Numbered from the stretch's first letter, positions 18,574-28,623 are shown. The stretch is 45,525 nucleotides of DNA from Flavobacteriales bacterium (GCA_947487175.1 CANKVM010000011.1:1-45525); one strand, 5' to 3'. Numbers and translations: made by a program. Notes: a model not told the origin generated them from the sequence alone.

Positions 18574-20030
18574 TATCCTAATTCGTTAAATAGTTCTGAA
18601 ATGATTTGTTTATCGTCAAATGGATGTTTAATGCCATTAACTTCTTGATATGTTTCGTGCCCCTTACCTGCAACAAGAATTACATCTCCAGGATTAGATA
18701 AAAGGATCGCAGTTTTAATGGCCTCTTTTCTGTCTGTGATTTTTAGAACTTTTTTCTTGTATTGGATTTCAACACCGCCATCCATCGCTGCTATGATTGC
18801 GTTTGGATCTTCGTTTCTTGGGTTGTCACTCGTAAAAATTACCCTGTCGCTTAGTTTGCTGGCAATCTGTCCCATTTCAGGACGTTTGCTCGTATCTCTA
18901 TTTCCACCACAGCCAACTACGGTAATGAGATTTACTCCGTTTTGGCGGATGTTATTGATTGTTTTGATTACATTTTCAAGGGCATCAGGGGTGTGTGCAT
19001 AATCAACAATGGCGGTCTTGTTTTCTGTTCCTGCAATTGCTTCAAATCGGCCGTTTACCCGGCCAAGCGCGCTTAAAGGAATATCAATTTCTTCTTCACC
19101 TTCAGTTAATAAAAACGCTGCCCCATAAACTGCCAAGAAATTATAAGCATTGAAATCTCCAACCAATGATGTCCAGATGTCTTTGCCATTAATTTGTAAA
19201 AGCATACCGTTGAAGTCGCTTTCTAAAACCCTCAACCTAAAATCAGCGTTCCCTTTTAAACCGTATGTATATTTTGTTGCTTTGCAATTTTGCAACATCA
19301 CTGAACCGTTTTTGTCGTCTTTGTTTGTAATTGCAAAAGCTTCAGAAGGCAATTGGTCAAAAAAGCGTTTTTTTGCCTTGATATAATTATCAAAAGTGAT
19401 GTGATAATCTAAATGATCGTGGGTAATGTTTGAGAAAATTCCTCCAGCAAACTTGATCCCTGCAATTCTATTTTGATCAATGGCATGTGAACTCACTTCC
19501 ATGAAGCAATGCGTGCAGCCTTCTTCTAACATTTGGGCAAAAAGGGCATGCAAAGCAATTACATTCGGTGTAGTATGGGTGCTTGGAATAATCTTGTTGG
19601 CAATTCTATTTTCAACGGTTGAAACCAATCCACATACATATCCAAGTTTTGTGAAAAGTTCAAATAACAACGTAGATATTGTTGTTTTTCCGTTGGTACC
19701 TGTAGTTCCAACAATAATTAAATTATCGGCAGCTTCATCATAAAATTGAAGTGAAATTTGCCCTAGTGCTTCTGAAACATCGGCAACCTTAATATACGAA
19801 ATTCCTTCGATATGTGCAACTTCATTGGAATGCAAGATGGCGCTAGCCCCCAATTCAATTGCCTTTTCTATAAAATTATGTCCGTCAACTTGAGTTCCAG
19901 ACATAGCGGCATAGAGATAATTGCTCTTTGCAGTTCTGCTGTCAATAGTCAGCCCTTGAATTTGCAAATCCCTATCGCCACGAAAAGTGGCATTTTTTAC
20001 CGTAGATAAAAGTTGATTTAAGGTTTTCAT
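18573..20030 (-). CDS. murE: UDP-MurNAc-L-Ala-D-Glu ligase MurE
   Basis: GTTGTNGKTTISTLLFEL, MEVSSHAIDQNR, DNPRNEDPNAII (DNPR motif associated with meso-DAP specificity). Confidence 0.96.
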   Translation of the reverse strand: MKTLNQLLSTVKNATFRGDRDLQIQGLTIDSRTAKSNYLYAAMSGTQVDGHNFIEKAIELGASAILHSNEVAHIEGISYIKVADVSEALGQISLQFYDEAADNLIIVGTTGTNGKTTISTLLFELFTKLGYVCGLVSTVENRIANKIIPSTHTTPNVIALHALFAQMLEEGCTHCFMEVSSHAIDQNRIAGIKFAGGIFSNITHDHLDYHITFDNYIKAKKRFFDQLPSEAFAITNKDDKNGSVMLQNCKATKYTYGLKGNADFRLRVLESDFNGMLLQINGKDIWTSLVGDFNAYNFLAVYGAAFLLTEGEEEIDIPLSALGRVNGRFEAIAGTENKTAIVDYAHTPDALENVIKTINNIRQNGVNLITVVGCGGNRDTSKRPEMGQIASKLSDRVIFTSDNPRNEDPNAIIAAMDGGVEIQYKKKVLKITDRKEAIKTAILLSNPGDVILVAGKGHETYQEVNGIKHPFDDKQIISELFNELG

Positions 20031-22147
20031 TTTGAAGGACTTAATTTTAGGTGAATTGAATTGTTGGGACTCACTGTTGTTCCTTTATTAAATGACTGGG
20101 AAACAACCTTACCATATCCCTCAAAAGTGATTTTAACTGGTATTTTCTTGGCCAATTGTAATGCATCGCGTAAACCCATTCCTCTGAAATCGGGAACTTT
20201 ATTCGGTTCAATTGTTGCAGGGTTTATATTAATTGTATATCCTTTTGCATTGGCTTCGCAGTATTGCGCAGCGGGCATTGATGAACTTGAATTGATGCTA
20301 AGTTCATTGAGCACAGATTTTAGTGCATTTTGATTACCGTTTAAAACAGATGGGGCTTCAGTAATTCGGGCAGTTACCAAAGTGGGTTGAATTTTTATGT
20401 GCGAACTGTAAATTTTGTTCGCAATGTCAATAAATACGGGCACCGCTACTTTTGCCCCGTAATACTCTTCTTTATTTGGTTTATTAATAATTACAATGAT
20501 GGTATACTGAGGATCTTCAGCCGGGAAGTATCCAACAAATGACGCCATGTGTTTGTCAATATATTTACCATTTTCACTGATTCTCACTGTTCCTGTTTTT
20601 CCAGCAGCTGTGAACGGACATTTTTTGGTTATTTCTTCTGCCGTTCCTCTTTCAACTACTCCTTTTAAAAGTTGTTGCAGTGCCACAAGTGTTTGAGGAG
20701 AACATATTTTTTCATTGATTACTTTAGGTTCAATTTTTGATACGGATTTTCCGTCTTGCAAAATTTCTTTAACCAAATATGGATTCATCATTTTGCCACC
20801 ATTAGCCACCGAATTGTAAAGCATTAAAGTTTGCAATGGAGAAATTTGACTGGTATAACCAATACTCATTGATGGAAGTGTAACTCCATTCCAATCTGAG
20901 CTTTTGGTAGTTTTAATTACAGGATAGTTTGAGCTAGGAATGTCGAAATTTGGTTTTGCATTTAATCCTAACTCTATAATATGATCAATGAATTTTTGAG
21001 GTTTCTTTTGATAGTATTTCCATACAAATTGACTAATTCCAACGTTGCTCGATTTTTCAAAGCTCTCTTGAAGGGTGTAGAATTTATTTCTAGAATCGAA
21101 GTGATCCCCATCCGTAAAGGTTTTATCGTAGTACTTTACAGAACCGTTGTGCAAGGCAATGCTATCATTTGGTTTGGCGTATTCGTCTTCTAAAAGTGAC
21201 AATACAGAAATTAGTTTAAAGGTTGAACCTGGCTCAGAAAATTCACTTACTGCATAGTTTTGTGACTCATAATATTTGCCGTCTGTACCTCTTTTTAAGT
21301 TTGCAATGGCTTTGATGGCACCAGTTTTCACTTCCATAACCATGGCGCAGCCATGATCGGCTTCATTTGTAATGAGCGCTTGGCTCAATGCATATTGGGT
21401 TATATCTTGGAATCCTACATCTAATGTGGTAACAATATCAAATCCATTTTCAGCCAATTGATTGTTTCCAACATTGACTGGGCGCCAAATTCTGCCCGGC
21501 ATGCGTTGCTCCATGATTTTGCCATTTCTACCGCGGAGTAGACTGTCAAATGATCCCTCAAGGCCAACATTTACGCCATTTTTCGTATAACCAATCGCTC
21601 TTTTCGCAAGGTCACCCATGAAATACATGCGTTTTCCTTTTTCTTCAAACCAAAAGCCACTTTTGAATTTGCCACTCCATATTAAAGGAAATGTCTTGAT
21701 ATTTCGTACAATGTCAAAGCCTAAGTCTTTGCCAATAATTGTATATCTTAATTTTTTGTTTTTGAGGGACGTGAATTTCGACTTCCATGTAGATTTGCTT
21801 TTCTCGGGGAATACCCTTGCAAACATCATAGACAAGCTGTCTAATTTCGCATTGAATATTTTAGTGGTTAAGCCATCTGCATTGGCGTCCCAAATTAAAT
21901 CGTAAGTAGGGATGGAGGTAGCAAGTAAACTTCCGTCATCTGCATAAATATTTCCTCTTATGCCAGCAACGTCTCTTATTCTGGTATTTTTCTTTTTTAA
22001 TTCAATACTGAATTCTTTATCAAATCCATTTTGAAGTTTAATCATTGAATAAATGAGAAAAGCACAAAAACTCCCCACCAATATGAAAATCACATAGGCG
22101 CGCTTTAGAATTTCCTTCCTCGTATTTATTTTATTGGGTTGCGTCAC
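20027..22147 (-). CDS. ftsI: Division transpeptidase FtsI/PBP with C-terminal PASTA domain
   Basis: Catalytic STFK, SSN (FEKSSNVG), KTG (AAGKTGTVRI); C-terminal VPDFRGMGLRDALQLAKK PASTA-like. Confidence 0.94.
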   Translation of the reverse strand: MTQPNKINTRKEILKRAYVIFILVGSFCAFLIYSMIKLQNGFDKEFSIELKKKNTRIRDVAGIRGNIYADDGSLLATSIPTYDLIWDANADGLTTKIFNAKLDSLSMMFARVFPEKSKSTWKSKFTSLKNKKLRYTIIGKDLGFDIVRNIKTFPLIWSGKFKSGFWFEEKGKRMYFMGDLAKRAIGYTKNGVNVGLEGSFDSLLRGRNGKIMEQRMPGRIWRPVNVGNNQLAENGFDIVTTLDVGFQDITQYALSQALITNEADHGCAMVMEVKTGAIKAIANLKRGTDGKYYESQNYAVSEFSEPGSTFKLISVLSLLEDEYAKPNDSIALHNGSVKYYDKTFTDGDHFDSRNKFYTLQESFEKSSNVGISQFVWKYYQKKPQKFIDHIIELGLNAKPNFDIPSSNYPVIKTTKSSDWNGVTLPSMSIGYTSQISPLQTLMLYNSVANGGKMMNPYLVKEILQDGKSVSKIEPKVINEKICSPQTLVALQQLLKGVVERGTAEEITKKCPFTAAGKTGTVRISENGKYIDKHMASFVGYFPAEDPQYTIIVIINKPNKEEYYGAKVAVPVFIDIANKIYSSHIKIQPTLVTARITEAPSVLNGNQNALKSVLNELSINSSSSMPAAQYCEANAKGYTININPATIEPNKVPDFRGMGLRDALQLAKKIPVKITFEGYGKVVSQSFNKGTTVSPNNSIHLKLSPSK

Positions 22148-22499
22148 GGGTCAATTTTATTGGAGGTGATGTAAGCTCTTTTAATCCTGTTGATTTTAAT
22201 TTTTCTGCTATTTCAGTTTGTTTGCTAGAATTTGTGATTTCACTTTCTAAGCTTATTCTTTCACTGTGTAATTCTTTTAATGAAGTTTTGAGTTCTTCTT
22301 TTTTCTTGATTGCTTTGGTAGCGTGAAGGGAATTATAGATATAAAACAACATGGTAAAAAACAAGATTGCGATGATTTTGAGAGTGCGTTTTGTGGTAAG
22401 TTGAAAAGTCTGATCTGCAGCAATGGAAGTTTCTTCCGCGAATGGAGATTTCACATTTTCAATGTTCTCTTGTTCTATATTTTCGTTGTTTATTTCCAT
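22131..22499 (-). CDS. FtsL-like bitopic coiled-coil protein
   Basis: Single TM (LKIIAILFFTMLFYIYNSL) then coiled coil; positioned between rsmH and ftsI. Confidence 0.7.
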   Translation of the reverse strand: MEINNENIEQENIENVKSPFAEETSIAADQTFQLTTKRTLKIIAILFFTMLFYIYNSLHATKAIKKKEELKTSLKELHSERISLESEITNSSKQTEIAEKLKSTGLKELTSPPIKLTRDATQ

Positions 22500-23404
22500 G
22501 CTTGTCTAATACCAATTCTCATTTTTGCGCTTCTTGCACGCTTATTTCTGCTTATTTCTTCGTCAGTAGGGATGATTGCTTTATTTGGTTTTCCTTCAAA
22601 TGGTTGAGAGCTCCATCCATACATGTCGGTATGCTTTTTTCCCTCGAGATTTCCGCTATTTAAGTAGTTTTTTACCAATCTGTCTTCCAAAGAATGATAG
22701 CTAATCATTACCAATCTGCCGCTTTCTTTAATGAGCGATTCAGAATCAATTAGCAGTTGTTCTAATGCCCTTAATTCTCCATTTACTTCAATTCGAATTG
22801 CTTGAAAAACTTGCGATAAATATTTAGCTGGGGTGTCTTTTGGAGTGCAACTAGAAATTGCTTCTTTGAACAATTCAATGGTTTGAATTCTGCGTCCTTT
22901 TCTTTGATCCAAAATTGTTTTGGTCAATTTATAGGCGTTTTTAATTTCGCCGTAATTGTTAAAGATGTTCAATAATTGGGTTTCGTTGTAATCGTTTACA
23001 ACCGTTTCTGCTGATAGTTTGGCACTGACATCCATTCTCATGTCGAGCGGGCCATCTAATCGGTGTGCAAAGCCTCTGCCATCCACGTCAATTTGATGCG
23101 ATGAAATGCCTAAGTCCCCCAAAATCCCATCAACTGGAATATTGTCTGAGTATTCTAAAAATTGTTTTGCGTATTGAAAATTGTGCTGAACAAAAGTGAT
23201 GCGAGAATCGTTTGGAATTCTCTCTTGTGCATCTTGATCGCGGTCGAAGGCAATGAGTTTGCCCTTTGGACTTAGTTTACTCAGGATATATTTACTGTGA
23301 CCGCCACCACCGAAGGTAACATCAACATAAGTGCCGTCTGGATTGGTTACCAGGGCGTCGACGCTTTCTTTAAGCAATACTGGGTCGTGATATTCGTAGT
23401 TCAT
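22490..23404 (-). CDS. rsmH: 16S rRNA (cytosine1402-N4)-methyltransferase
   Basis: HDPVLLKESVDAL, DVTFGGGGHSKYIL, GILGDLGISSHQID, ISYHSLEDRLVKNY. Confidence 0.97.
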   Translation of the reverse strand: MNYEYHDPVLLKESVDALVTNPDGTYVDVTFGGGGHSKYILSKLSPKGKLIAFDRDQDAQERIPNDSRITFVQHNFQYAKQFLEYSDNIPVDGILGDLGISSHQIDVDGRGFAHRLDGPLDMRMDVSAKLSAETVVNDYNETQLLNIFNNYGEIKNAYKLTKTILDQRKGRRIQTIELFKEAISSCTPKDTPAKYLSQVFQAIRIEVNGELRALEQLLIDSESLIKESGRLVMISYHSLEDRLVKNYLNSGNLEGKKHTDMYGWSSQPFEGKPNKAIIPTDEEISRNKRARSAKMRIGIRQAWK

Positions 23405-23429
23405 GTAGCAAACAGGTTTGCCAGCATGT

Positions 23430-23900
23430 TTAGTCTTGTTCAGTAGAAGAAGATCTTTGTTTATGGAAATGCTGCGCCAAGTTGCTTAACTCATCAGAAT
23501 CAACCGATAACTCAGTATCGTATAAGTGTTGACTCCAAATTTCCACTTTGCTACCGTTGGCACTAAGCACAACATCGTCAGATAGGTCTGCATATTCCAA
23601 TAACTTTTTAGGAATAAGAATACGCATTGCATTGTCGATTTGTATCAAATTGGCACCGTTAGTGAAGATACGTTTGAATCGGCGAATTTCGGGACTCATA
23701 AAATCATCAACGGCGTTAAGCTTGGCAGTTTCTTTCAACCAATCTTCTTTTGTGTACAAAACCAAGCATTTCTCAAAACCGCGGTTAATAACCAAAGTAT
23801 TCTCTGCAGACTCAGGAAACTGAGCCCTTAACTTAGATGGAAGGGATAGTCTTCCCTTGCCGTCTAGCTTGCAATTATATTCTCCGATTAGTCCCGACAT
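23430..23900 (-). CDS. mraZ: Transcriptional regulator MraZ
   Basis: Two AbrB-like halves: GEYNCKLDGKGRLSLPSKLR and IQIDNAMRILIPKKLLEYA; first gene of the dcw cluster. Confidence 0.95.
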   Translation of the reverse strand: MSGLIGEYNCKLDGKGRLSLPSKLRAQFPESAENTLVINRGFEKCLVLYTKEDWLKETAKLNAVDDFMSPEIRRFKRIFTNGANLIQIDNAMRILIPKKLLEYADLSDDVVLSANGSKVEIWSQHLYDTELSVDSDELSNLAQHFHKQRSSSTEQD

Positions 23901-23934
23901 TTTGTGCTGGATTTCTGTCTGCTAAATAAAAAAA

Positions 23935-23964
23935 GAATTTCCCACAATTTCCCACAATTTCCCA
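23935..23964 (-). promoter_or_regulatory. Putative MraZ operator: three direct TGGGA boxes at 10-bp period
   Basis: Minus strand TGGGAAATTG-TGGGAAATTG-TGGGAAATTC (plus strand GAATTTCCCACAATTTCCCACAATTTCCCA) 35 bp upstream of mraZ; matches the TGGGN-N5 repeat organisation known for MraZ sites. Confidence 0.85.
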
Positions 23965-24049
23965 AAATTAGCCACTTCTTTTCCACATTCGCCCACAGGG
24001 TAGCTATTTTGAAAGGATTTAGGGTCATCTTTTCTTGTTTTAGACAGTG

Positions 24050-24079
24050 CAAAAATAGTAAAAACTATTGTAAATACAA
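24050..24079 (-). promoter_or_regulatory. Putative mraZ/dcw promoter: TTG-N19-TATTTTTG
   Basis: Minus strand TTG (24079-24077), 19-bp spacer, TATTTTTG (24057-24050), exact TAnnTTTG. Confidence 0.55.
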
Positions 24080-24154
24080 GGGGTATGGTAATCGTGGGAG
24101 AAAGTGGAATAAAAATACCAAATAATGCCTCTTTTTTAATAAATGTGGAATACC

Positions 24155-24162
24155 TAATTTTG
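24155..24162 (+). promoter_or_regulatory. -7-like box TAATTTTG upstream of 24176 CDS
   Basis: Exact TAnnTTTG, 13 nt before ATG; weak -33. Confidence 0.4.
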
Positions 24163-24175
24163 AATTGTTCCTAAA

Positions 24176-24895
24176 ATGAGAAAATTCACCCTATTGTGTA
24201 TAACCTTGACCTCGATAATGGGGATAACTCAGGCCCAAAAAAGCGTGATTTGGAACATCGACGCCCAAATTCGAAATTTCGGTTTTGATTTTGGGGGATA
24301 TAAATACACTCAAATTAAAGGTGACAAATGGGGAAATCAAGTGGGATTCAAAGTTGGAAATTTAGTAGATCCCAAAGAGGTATTTGTTATCAATTACAAT
24401 TTGCCGGGATCTCAATCATTCAAGCTAGAAAAAATTAACTACGCTTGGGCCTTTAAACCATTTTATGGAGTTACCTATATATTGGGACAAAGAAAATCGA
24501 GAATGGATGTGGGCTGCAAAATCTTTGCAAATGCCAGTTTGCCCATCGTTTATTCCTGGCCGGTTTTTATTTCATATTACCAAGGTACACCACCTTTTGA
24601 TGGTTATGCAGATTTGCAATATGATCCTGCAAATCAAAATGTTTCTTTAATAGGAGGGACAGCACCGTTTACCAAAGGCATGGCAAAAGGTAAAATAATA
24701 CCCGGATTTGGCCTTTCGGCAGGATTACAAATTGAATGGGGTAGTTATAGATCTTTGTCAAATTCAATGTCGATTGGCCTATCCAACGATATTTTTGTAG
24801 AGAAAATACCATTATTATATACACAAACTACAAATAAAAATATCTTCCCGGCACTATTTGTTAACTTTGCATTTGGATTTGGCGATATAAATTAG
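24176..24895 (+). CDS. Secreted/outer-membrane hypothetical protein
   Basis: Signal peptide [16 protein letters not shown]; aromatic alternating segments and terminal [12 protein letters not shown] suggest an OM beta-barrel. Confidence 0.6.
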   Translation: MRKFTLLCITLTSIMGITQAQKSVIWNIDAQIRNFGFDFGGYKYTQIKGDKWGNQVGFKVGNLVDPKEVFVINYNLPGSQSFKLEKINYAWAFKPFYGVTYILGQRKSRMDVGCKIFANASLPIVYSWPVFISYYQGTPPFDGYADLQYDPANQNVSLIGGTAPFTKGMAKGKIIPGFGLSAGLQIEWGSYRSLSNSMSIGLSNDIFVEKIPLLYTQTTNKNIFPALFVNFAFGFGDIN

Positions 24896-24902
24896 TTTAA
24901 AC

Positions 24903-25778
24903 GTGATTGAATTACCGGTAGTTTCAAAAGAAAAGCGTGGACCATCTAAACCATCTTGGTTAAAAATAGAAATTCCATTTGGTGAAAATTACACCAACGT
25001 AAAAAAAATTGTAAAGGAACATAAGCTCCATACCATATGTGAAGATGGTAAATGTCCGAATATGGGCGAATGTTGGGGTGCTGGTACTGCAACCTTTATG
25101 ATTTTGGGAAACGTGTGTACCCGAAGTTGTTCATTTTGTGCAGTGGCAACGGGTCGCCCTGGTGAATATGATCTCGATGAGCCTGCGCGCGTTGCTGAAG
25201 CGGTAAAATTGATGAATGTGAAGCATTGTGTAATTACTTCGGTAAATCGTGATGAATTAAAAGATAAAGGCGCCACAGTTTGGTCTGAAACAATTAAAGC
25301 AGTAAAGTTATTAAGTCCACAAACTACCATTGAAACATTAATTCCTGATTTCAAATCACAGTGGGATATGCTATATATGGTTTTGGATGCAAAGCCAGAA
25401 GTGGTAAGTCACAACATGGAAACGGTTGAGGAATTATACAGATTGGTTCGTCCACAGGCAAAATATGCAAGAAGTTTAGAGCAAATTAAACGCACCCATC
25501 AATATGGTGCGAGAACCAAAAGTGGAGCAATGTTGGGTTGTGGTGAAACCGACGATCAGGTAAAAAAACTCATTCACGATTTGCGCGAGCATGGCTGCGA
25601 TGTATTGACTTTGGGCCAGTATCTTCAACCAACCAAATTACACTTGCCAGTTGCAGAATATGTGCATCCAGATAAGTTTAAATATTGGGAAGAATATGGA
25701 TTGAAATTGGGCTTTAGATTTGTTGAAAGCGGCCCATTGGTAAGGAGTTCATACCATGCTGAAAAGCATGTTTTGTAA
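24903..25778 (+). CDS. lipA: Lipoyl synthase
   Basis: [12 protein letters not shown] and radical-SAM [32 protein letters not shown]. Confidence 0.97.
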   Translation: MIELPVVSKEKRGPSKPSWLKIEIPFGENYTNVKKIVKEHKLHTICEDGKCPNMGECWGAGTATFMILGNVCTRSCSFCAVATGRPGEYDLDEPARVAEAVKLMNVKHCVITSVNRDELKDKGATVWSETIKAVKLLSPQTTIETLIPDFKSQWDMLYMVLDAKPEVVSHNMETVEELYRLVRPQAKYARSLEQIKRTHQYGARTKSGAMLGCGETDDQVKKLIHDLREHGCDVLTLGQYLQPTKLHLPVAEYVHPDKFKYWEEYGLKLGFRFVESGPLVRSSYHAEKHVL

Positions 25779-25927
25779 TTTTTGTTAATTTTTTTTGCGG
25801 AAAACGCAAATTATGATGAAAAAATTACATTAATTAATGAATATCTATTACGCTAGAATTGGAAAATACCCTCTTTTTGCATTAATTTGCGATTCGAGAG
25901 TTTTCTCTCTTTAAAAAAAGAAATTTT

Positions 25928-28537
25928 ATGAAGATAAAGTCATATTTACCTATCGCCCTTTCTGCGGGAATTAGTTTAGGAATTGGATTGTTTGGATTTA
26001 ACAATACCATAAAAACACCTAAATTTTCTGAATTGTTTTCTTTTGAGAATGAATCAGAAGAAAATCCAACTGAGGAAATTGAAGGTGCATTGCGTTCAAT
26101 GTACAGCATGAGGCTCAATGAAAAAACGGGTACGCTTGAACCAGAATGGATCAAAGCAGCAGTTGCTCAAGCAGATGCACTTCAAATTAAAAGTCGTTTG
26201 AATAAAAATATTGTTTGGCAGAATATGGGTCCAGACAATGTGGGTGGTAGAACCCGCGCTTTGGTAATTCATAAAGATTCTGCAAATATTTGGTTTGTGG
26301 GTTCAGTAAGCGGTGGATTATTTAGATCTAACACCTATGGTCAAAGTTGGACACCTGTAAACGACTTGCAAGAAAACTTAAATGTAACTTGTATGGCGCA
26401 GACTCCAAGCGGTAATATCTATTACGGAACTGGAGAAGGTGGATTTACAAATCTTTCTGGTACCAGAAATGGTTCTCCTGCATTTATTGGTGACGGGATT
26501 TTCAAGAGTGATAATTTAAGTGGTACCAAATTTTCTATGTTGACTGGCACAAAAAATGGTTTATTTGATGTTTGTAATACCATGGTTGCCCATCCTACCT
26601 TAAATAAATTTTATGTAGGTACAGATGGCGGTTTATATGAGTTTACAGAAGGTGTGGCTGCTTATAAAAAAATTAATTCTTCTCCAATTAAAGAAGTTAA
26701 ATGTGATAATAACGGAACTTTATGGGCATCAAATAACGGAGGTGCTGTTTACAAATCAGATGCAAGTGGTGCAATGAAATTGAACAAATCATTTCCAAGC
26801 GGTGGTCGTGTGGCAATTGCTATTTCTCCAGATGATGCAAACTACGTTTATTTATTGGTTGCTACTAACGGTGGCAAGTTGGATGGCTTATATAGAACAA
26901 CAGATGGCGGAACAATATGGACTCAATTGGTTTATGGAAATACAGTAACTGATATTTTTGGACCAAATACCCAAGGTTGGTATGATAACGTTGTGGGAGT
27001 TGTTCCTGGTAACAAAAACAAAGTGTTAATGGGTGGTGTTGATTTGGCTACTTGGGATGAAGTAAATGGTTATACTCAAATTGGTAGCACCTTCGGAGCG
27101 CCATGGAATAGCAGTTATGTTCATGCAGACAAACATCTAATTATGTGGAACATGAACACCAAACCTGCGACTTGTATTGTGGGTAGTGATGGTGGTCTTT
27201 ACTCTTCAACAAATTTAGGAACATGGACATCAATCAATAGAGGGTACACAACATTACAACTATATAATGTTGCTTCAAATGAGTTAGGTCATGTAATGGG
27301 CGGAGCTCAAGATAATGGAACGTTTTTGGTTAATTTCAAAGGAAATGCGCCAGCTGGTGAGCAATCTAAAACAGCAGTAAGCATTTATGGGGGTGACGGT
27401 TTTGATGTTGAATTTTCAAAATTCAATCCTAGTACCACATTCATGTGTACTTATTACGGTACAGTTGTTCGTTCTGGTAACCAAGGTCAATCAAGTTCAA
27501 CGTTTTGGGATCTGCGTCAAAAAGGAACTATCCAATCAGATTTTAATACCACTTTCAGTTTGTGGGAGCAAGATGCCAAAGCATCTAAATTATATTTGGC
27601 AAAAAATGCTGAAATTTGGGCTGCTGTGAATCCTACAGATTTTGCAAATGACGTAGTTTGGATTCGTGTAGCTGGTGGTTTAGGAAACGGTAGAATTATT
27701 GAAATGGATTATACCCCAGACGGCAATCATTTGTTTTCATGTAAACAAGGTGCCTTATTTAGGACATCTGGTTTGAAGGATGCTGATTTCTCTGTGAAAG
27801 CAAATCCTGGAGTGAATGATATTCCTGCTGGTGTTGTAACAAAACAATTAACGGTTCCTGGAACTTCTGGTAGAACAATCACATCGGTAAATGTGAATAT
27901 GGCTGATTCTAACCACGTGGTAATAACCTTAGGTGGTTATGGAAATACTTCATATGTAATGGAATCTAAAAATGCATGTGATTTAAATCCAACATGGACA
28001 AACATTACTGGCAACTTGCCTTCTATGCCGGTTTATGATGCCGTTATTGATATCGACAATCCAAGCAGAATCATTTTAGGTACAGATTTGGGTATTTGGG
28101 TAACTGAAAATGGCGGAGTTAAATGGGAAGAAGCAAACCAAGGTATGGCGCGTGTGGCAGTATTCGAAATACGTGGTTACGAATGGAAACCTTGGGAAGG
28201 TATGTCAATGTACATTGGTACTCATGGCCGTGGTTATTTCCGTTCATCTACTTTGTTAACTGGAACTAAAAACATTCCTCAAACAAAAGTATCTTTGAAT
28301 GCATATCCTAACCCTGCAACAGACATTACAAATTTCTCTTTTACTGCTGCTAAATCTGGTGCTGCAACTGTTACTATCTATGATTTAACAGGGAAGGCTG
28401 TGATAACTAAAAATATTCAAATTGCAAATGGCTCAAATTCTATTTCAGTTGATGTTGCTCATTTAACAAATGGTTATTACTTGGCATCTATCAATGGTGT
28501 TGTGAATACACAAGCTGTGAAAATATTGGTAAAATAA
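25928..28537 (+). CDS. Secreted sortilin/BNR-type beta-propeller protein with T9SS type A sorting domain
   Basis: Repeated WTPVNDL / DGGTIWTQL / GTDLGIWVTENGGVKWEE blades; C-terminal AYPNPATDITNFSF..VTIYDLTGKAV..NGYYLASINGVVNTQAVKILVK. Confidence 0.88.
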   Translation: MKIKSYLPIALSAGISLGIGLFGFNNTIKTPKFSELFSFENESEENPTEEIEGALRSMYSMRLNEKTGTLEPEWIKAAVAQADALQIKSRLNKNIVWQNMGPDNVGGRTRALVIHKDSANIWFVGSVSGGLFRSNTYGQSWTPVNDLQENLNVTCMAQTPSGNIYYGTGEGGFTNLSGTRNGSPAFIGDGIFKSDNLSGTKFSMLTGTKNGLFDVCNTMVAHPTLNKFYVGTDGGLYEFTEGVAAYKKINSSPIKEVKCDNNGTLWASNNGGAVYKSDASGAMKLNKSFPSGGRVAIAISPDDANYVYLLVATNGGKLDGLYRTTDGGTIWTQLVYGNTVTDIFGPNTQGWYDNVVGVVPGNKNKVLMGGVDLATWDEVNGYTQIGSTFGAPWNSSYVHADKHLIMWNMNTKPATCIVGSDGGLYSSTNLGTWTSINRGYTTLQLYNVASNELGHVMGGAQDNGTFLVNFKGNAPAGEQSKTAVSIYGGDGFDVEFSKFNPSTTFMCTYYGTVVRSGNQGQSSSTFWDLRQKGTIQSDFNTTFSLWEQDAKASKLYLAKNAEIWAAVNPTDFANDVVWIRVAGGLGNGRIIEMDYTPDGNHLFSCKQGALFRTSGLKDADFSVKANPGVNDIPAGVVTKQLTVPGTSGRTITSVNVNMADSNHVVITLGGYGNTSYVMESKNACDLNPTWTNITGNLPSMPVYDAVIDIDNPSRIILGTDLGIWVTENGGVKWEEANQGMARVAVFEIRGYEWKPWEGMSMYIGTHGRGYFRSSTLLTGTKNIPQTKVSLNAYPNPATDITNFSFTAAKSGAATVTIYDLTGKAVITKNIQIANGSNSISVDVAHLTNGYYLASINGVVNTQAVKILVK

Positions 28538-28563
28538 TAAAGAAATCCAATCTATAACAAATC

Positions 28564-28592
28564 AAAAATGGCTGCCATAGGCAGCCATTTTT
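28564..28592. terminator. Bidirectional intrinsic terminator
   Basis: AAAAATGGCTGCC-ATA-GGCAGCCATTTTT between convergent CDSs. Confidence 0.9.
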
Positions 28593-28623
28593 GTTCATAA
28601 TCTTTTTATTTTAAATAAATTCC

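Noticed and set aside
23935-23964. Short tandem repeat considered as a CRISPR-like array
   Set aside because: 10-bp period with no spacers; position and TGGGA core fit a MraZ operator.
23904-24125. 73-aa plus-strand ORF
   Set aside because: Lies over the mraZ leader/operator, low-complexity composition, no recognisable family.
25790-25815. TTTGCG-gaaa(a)-CGCAAA hairpin after lipA as a terminator
   Set aside because: Short stem and no U-tract on the plus strand 3' side; not confident enough to list.
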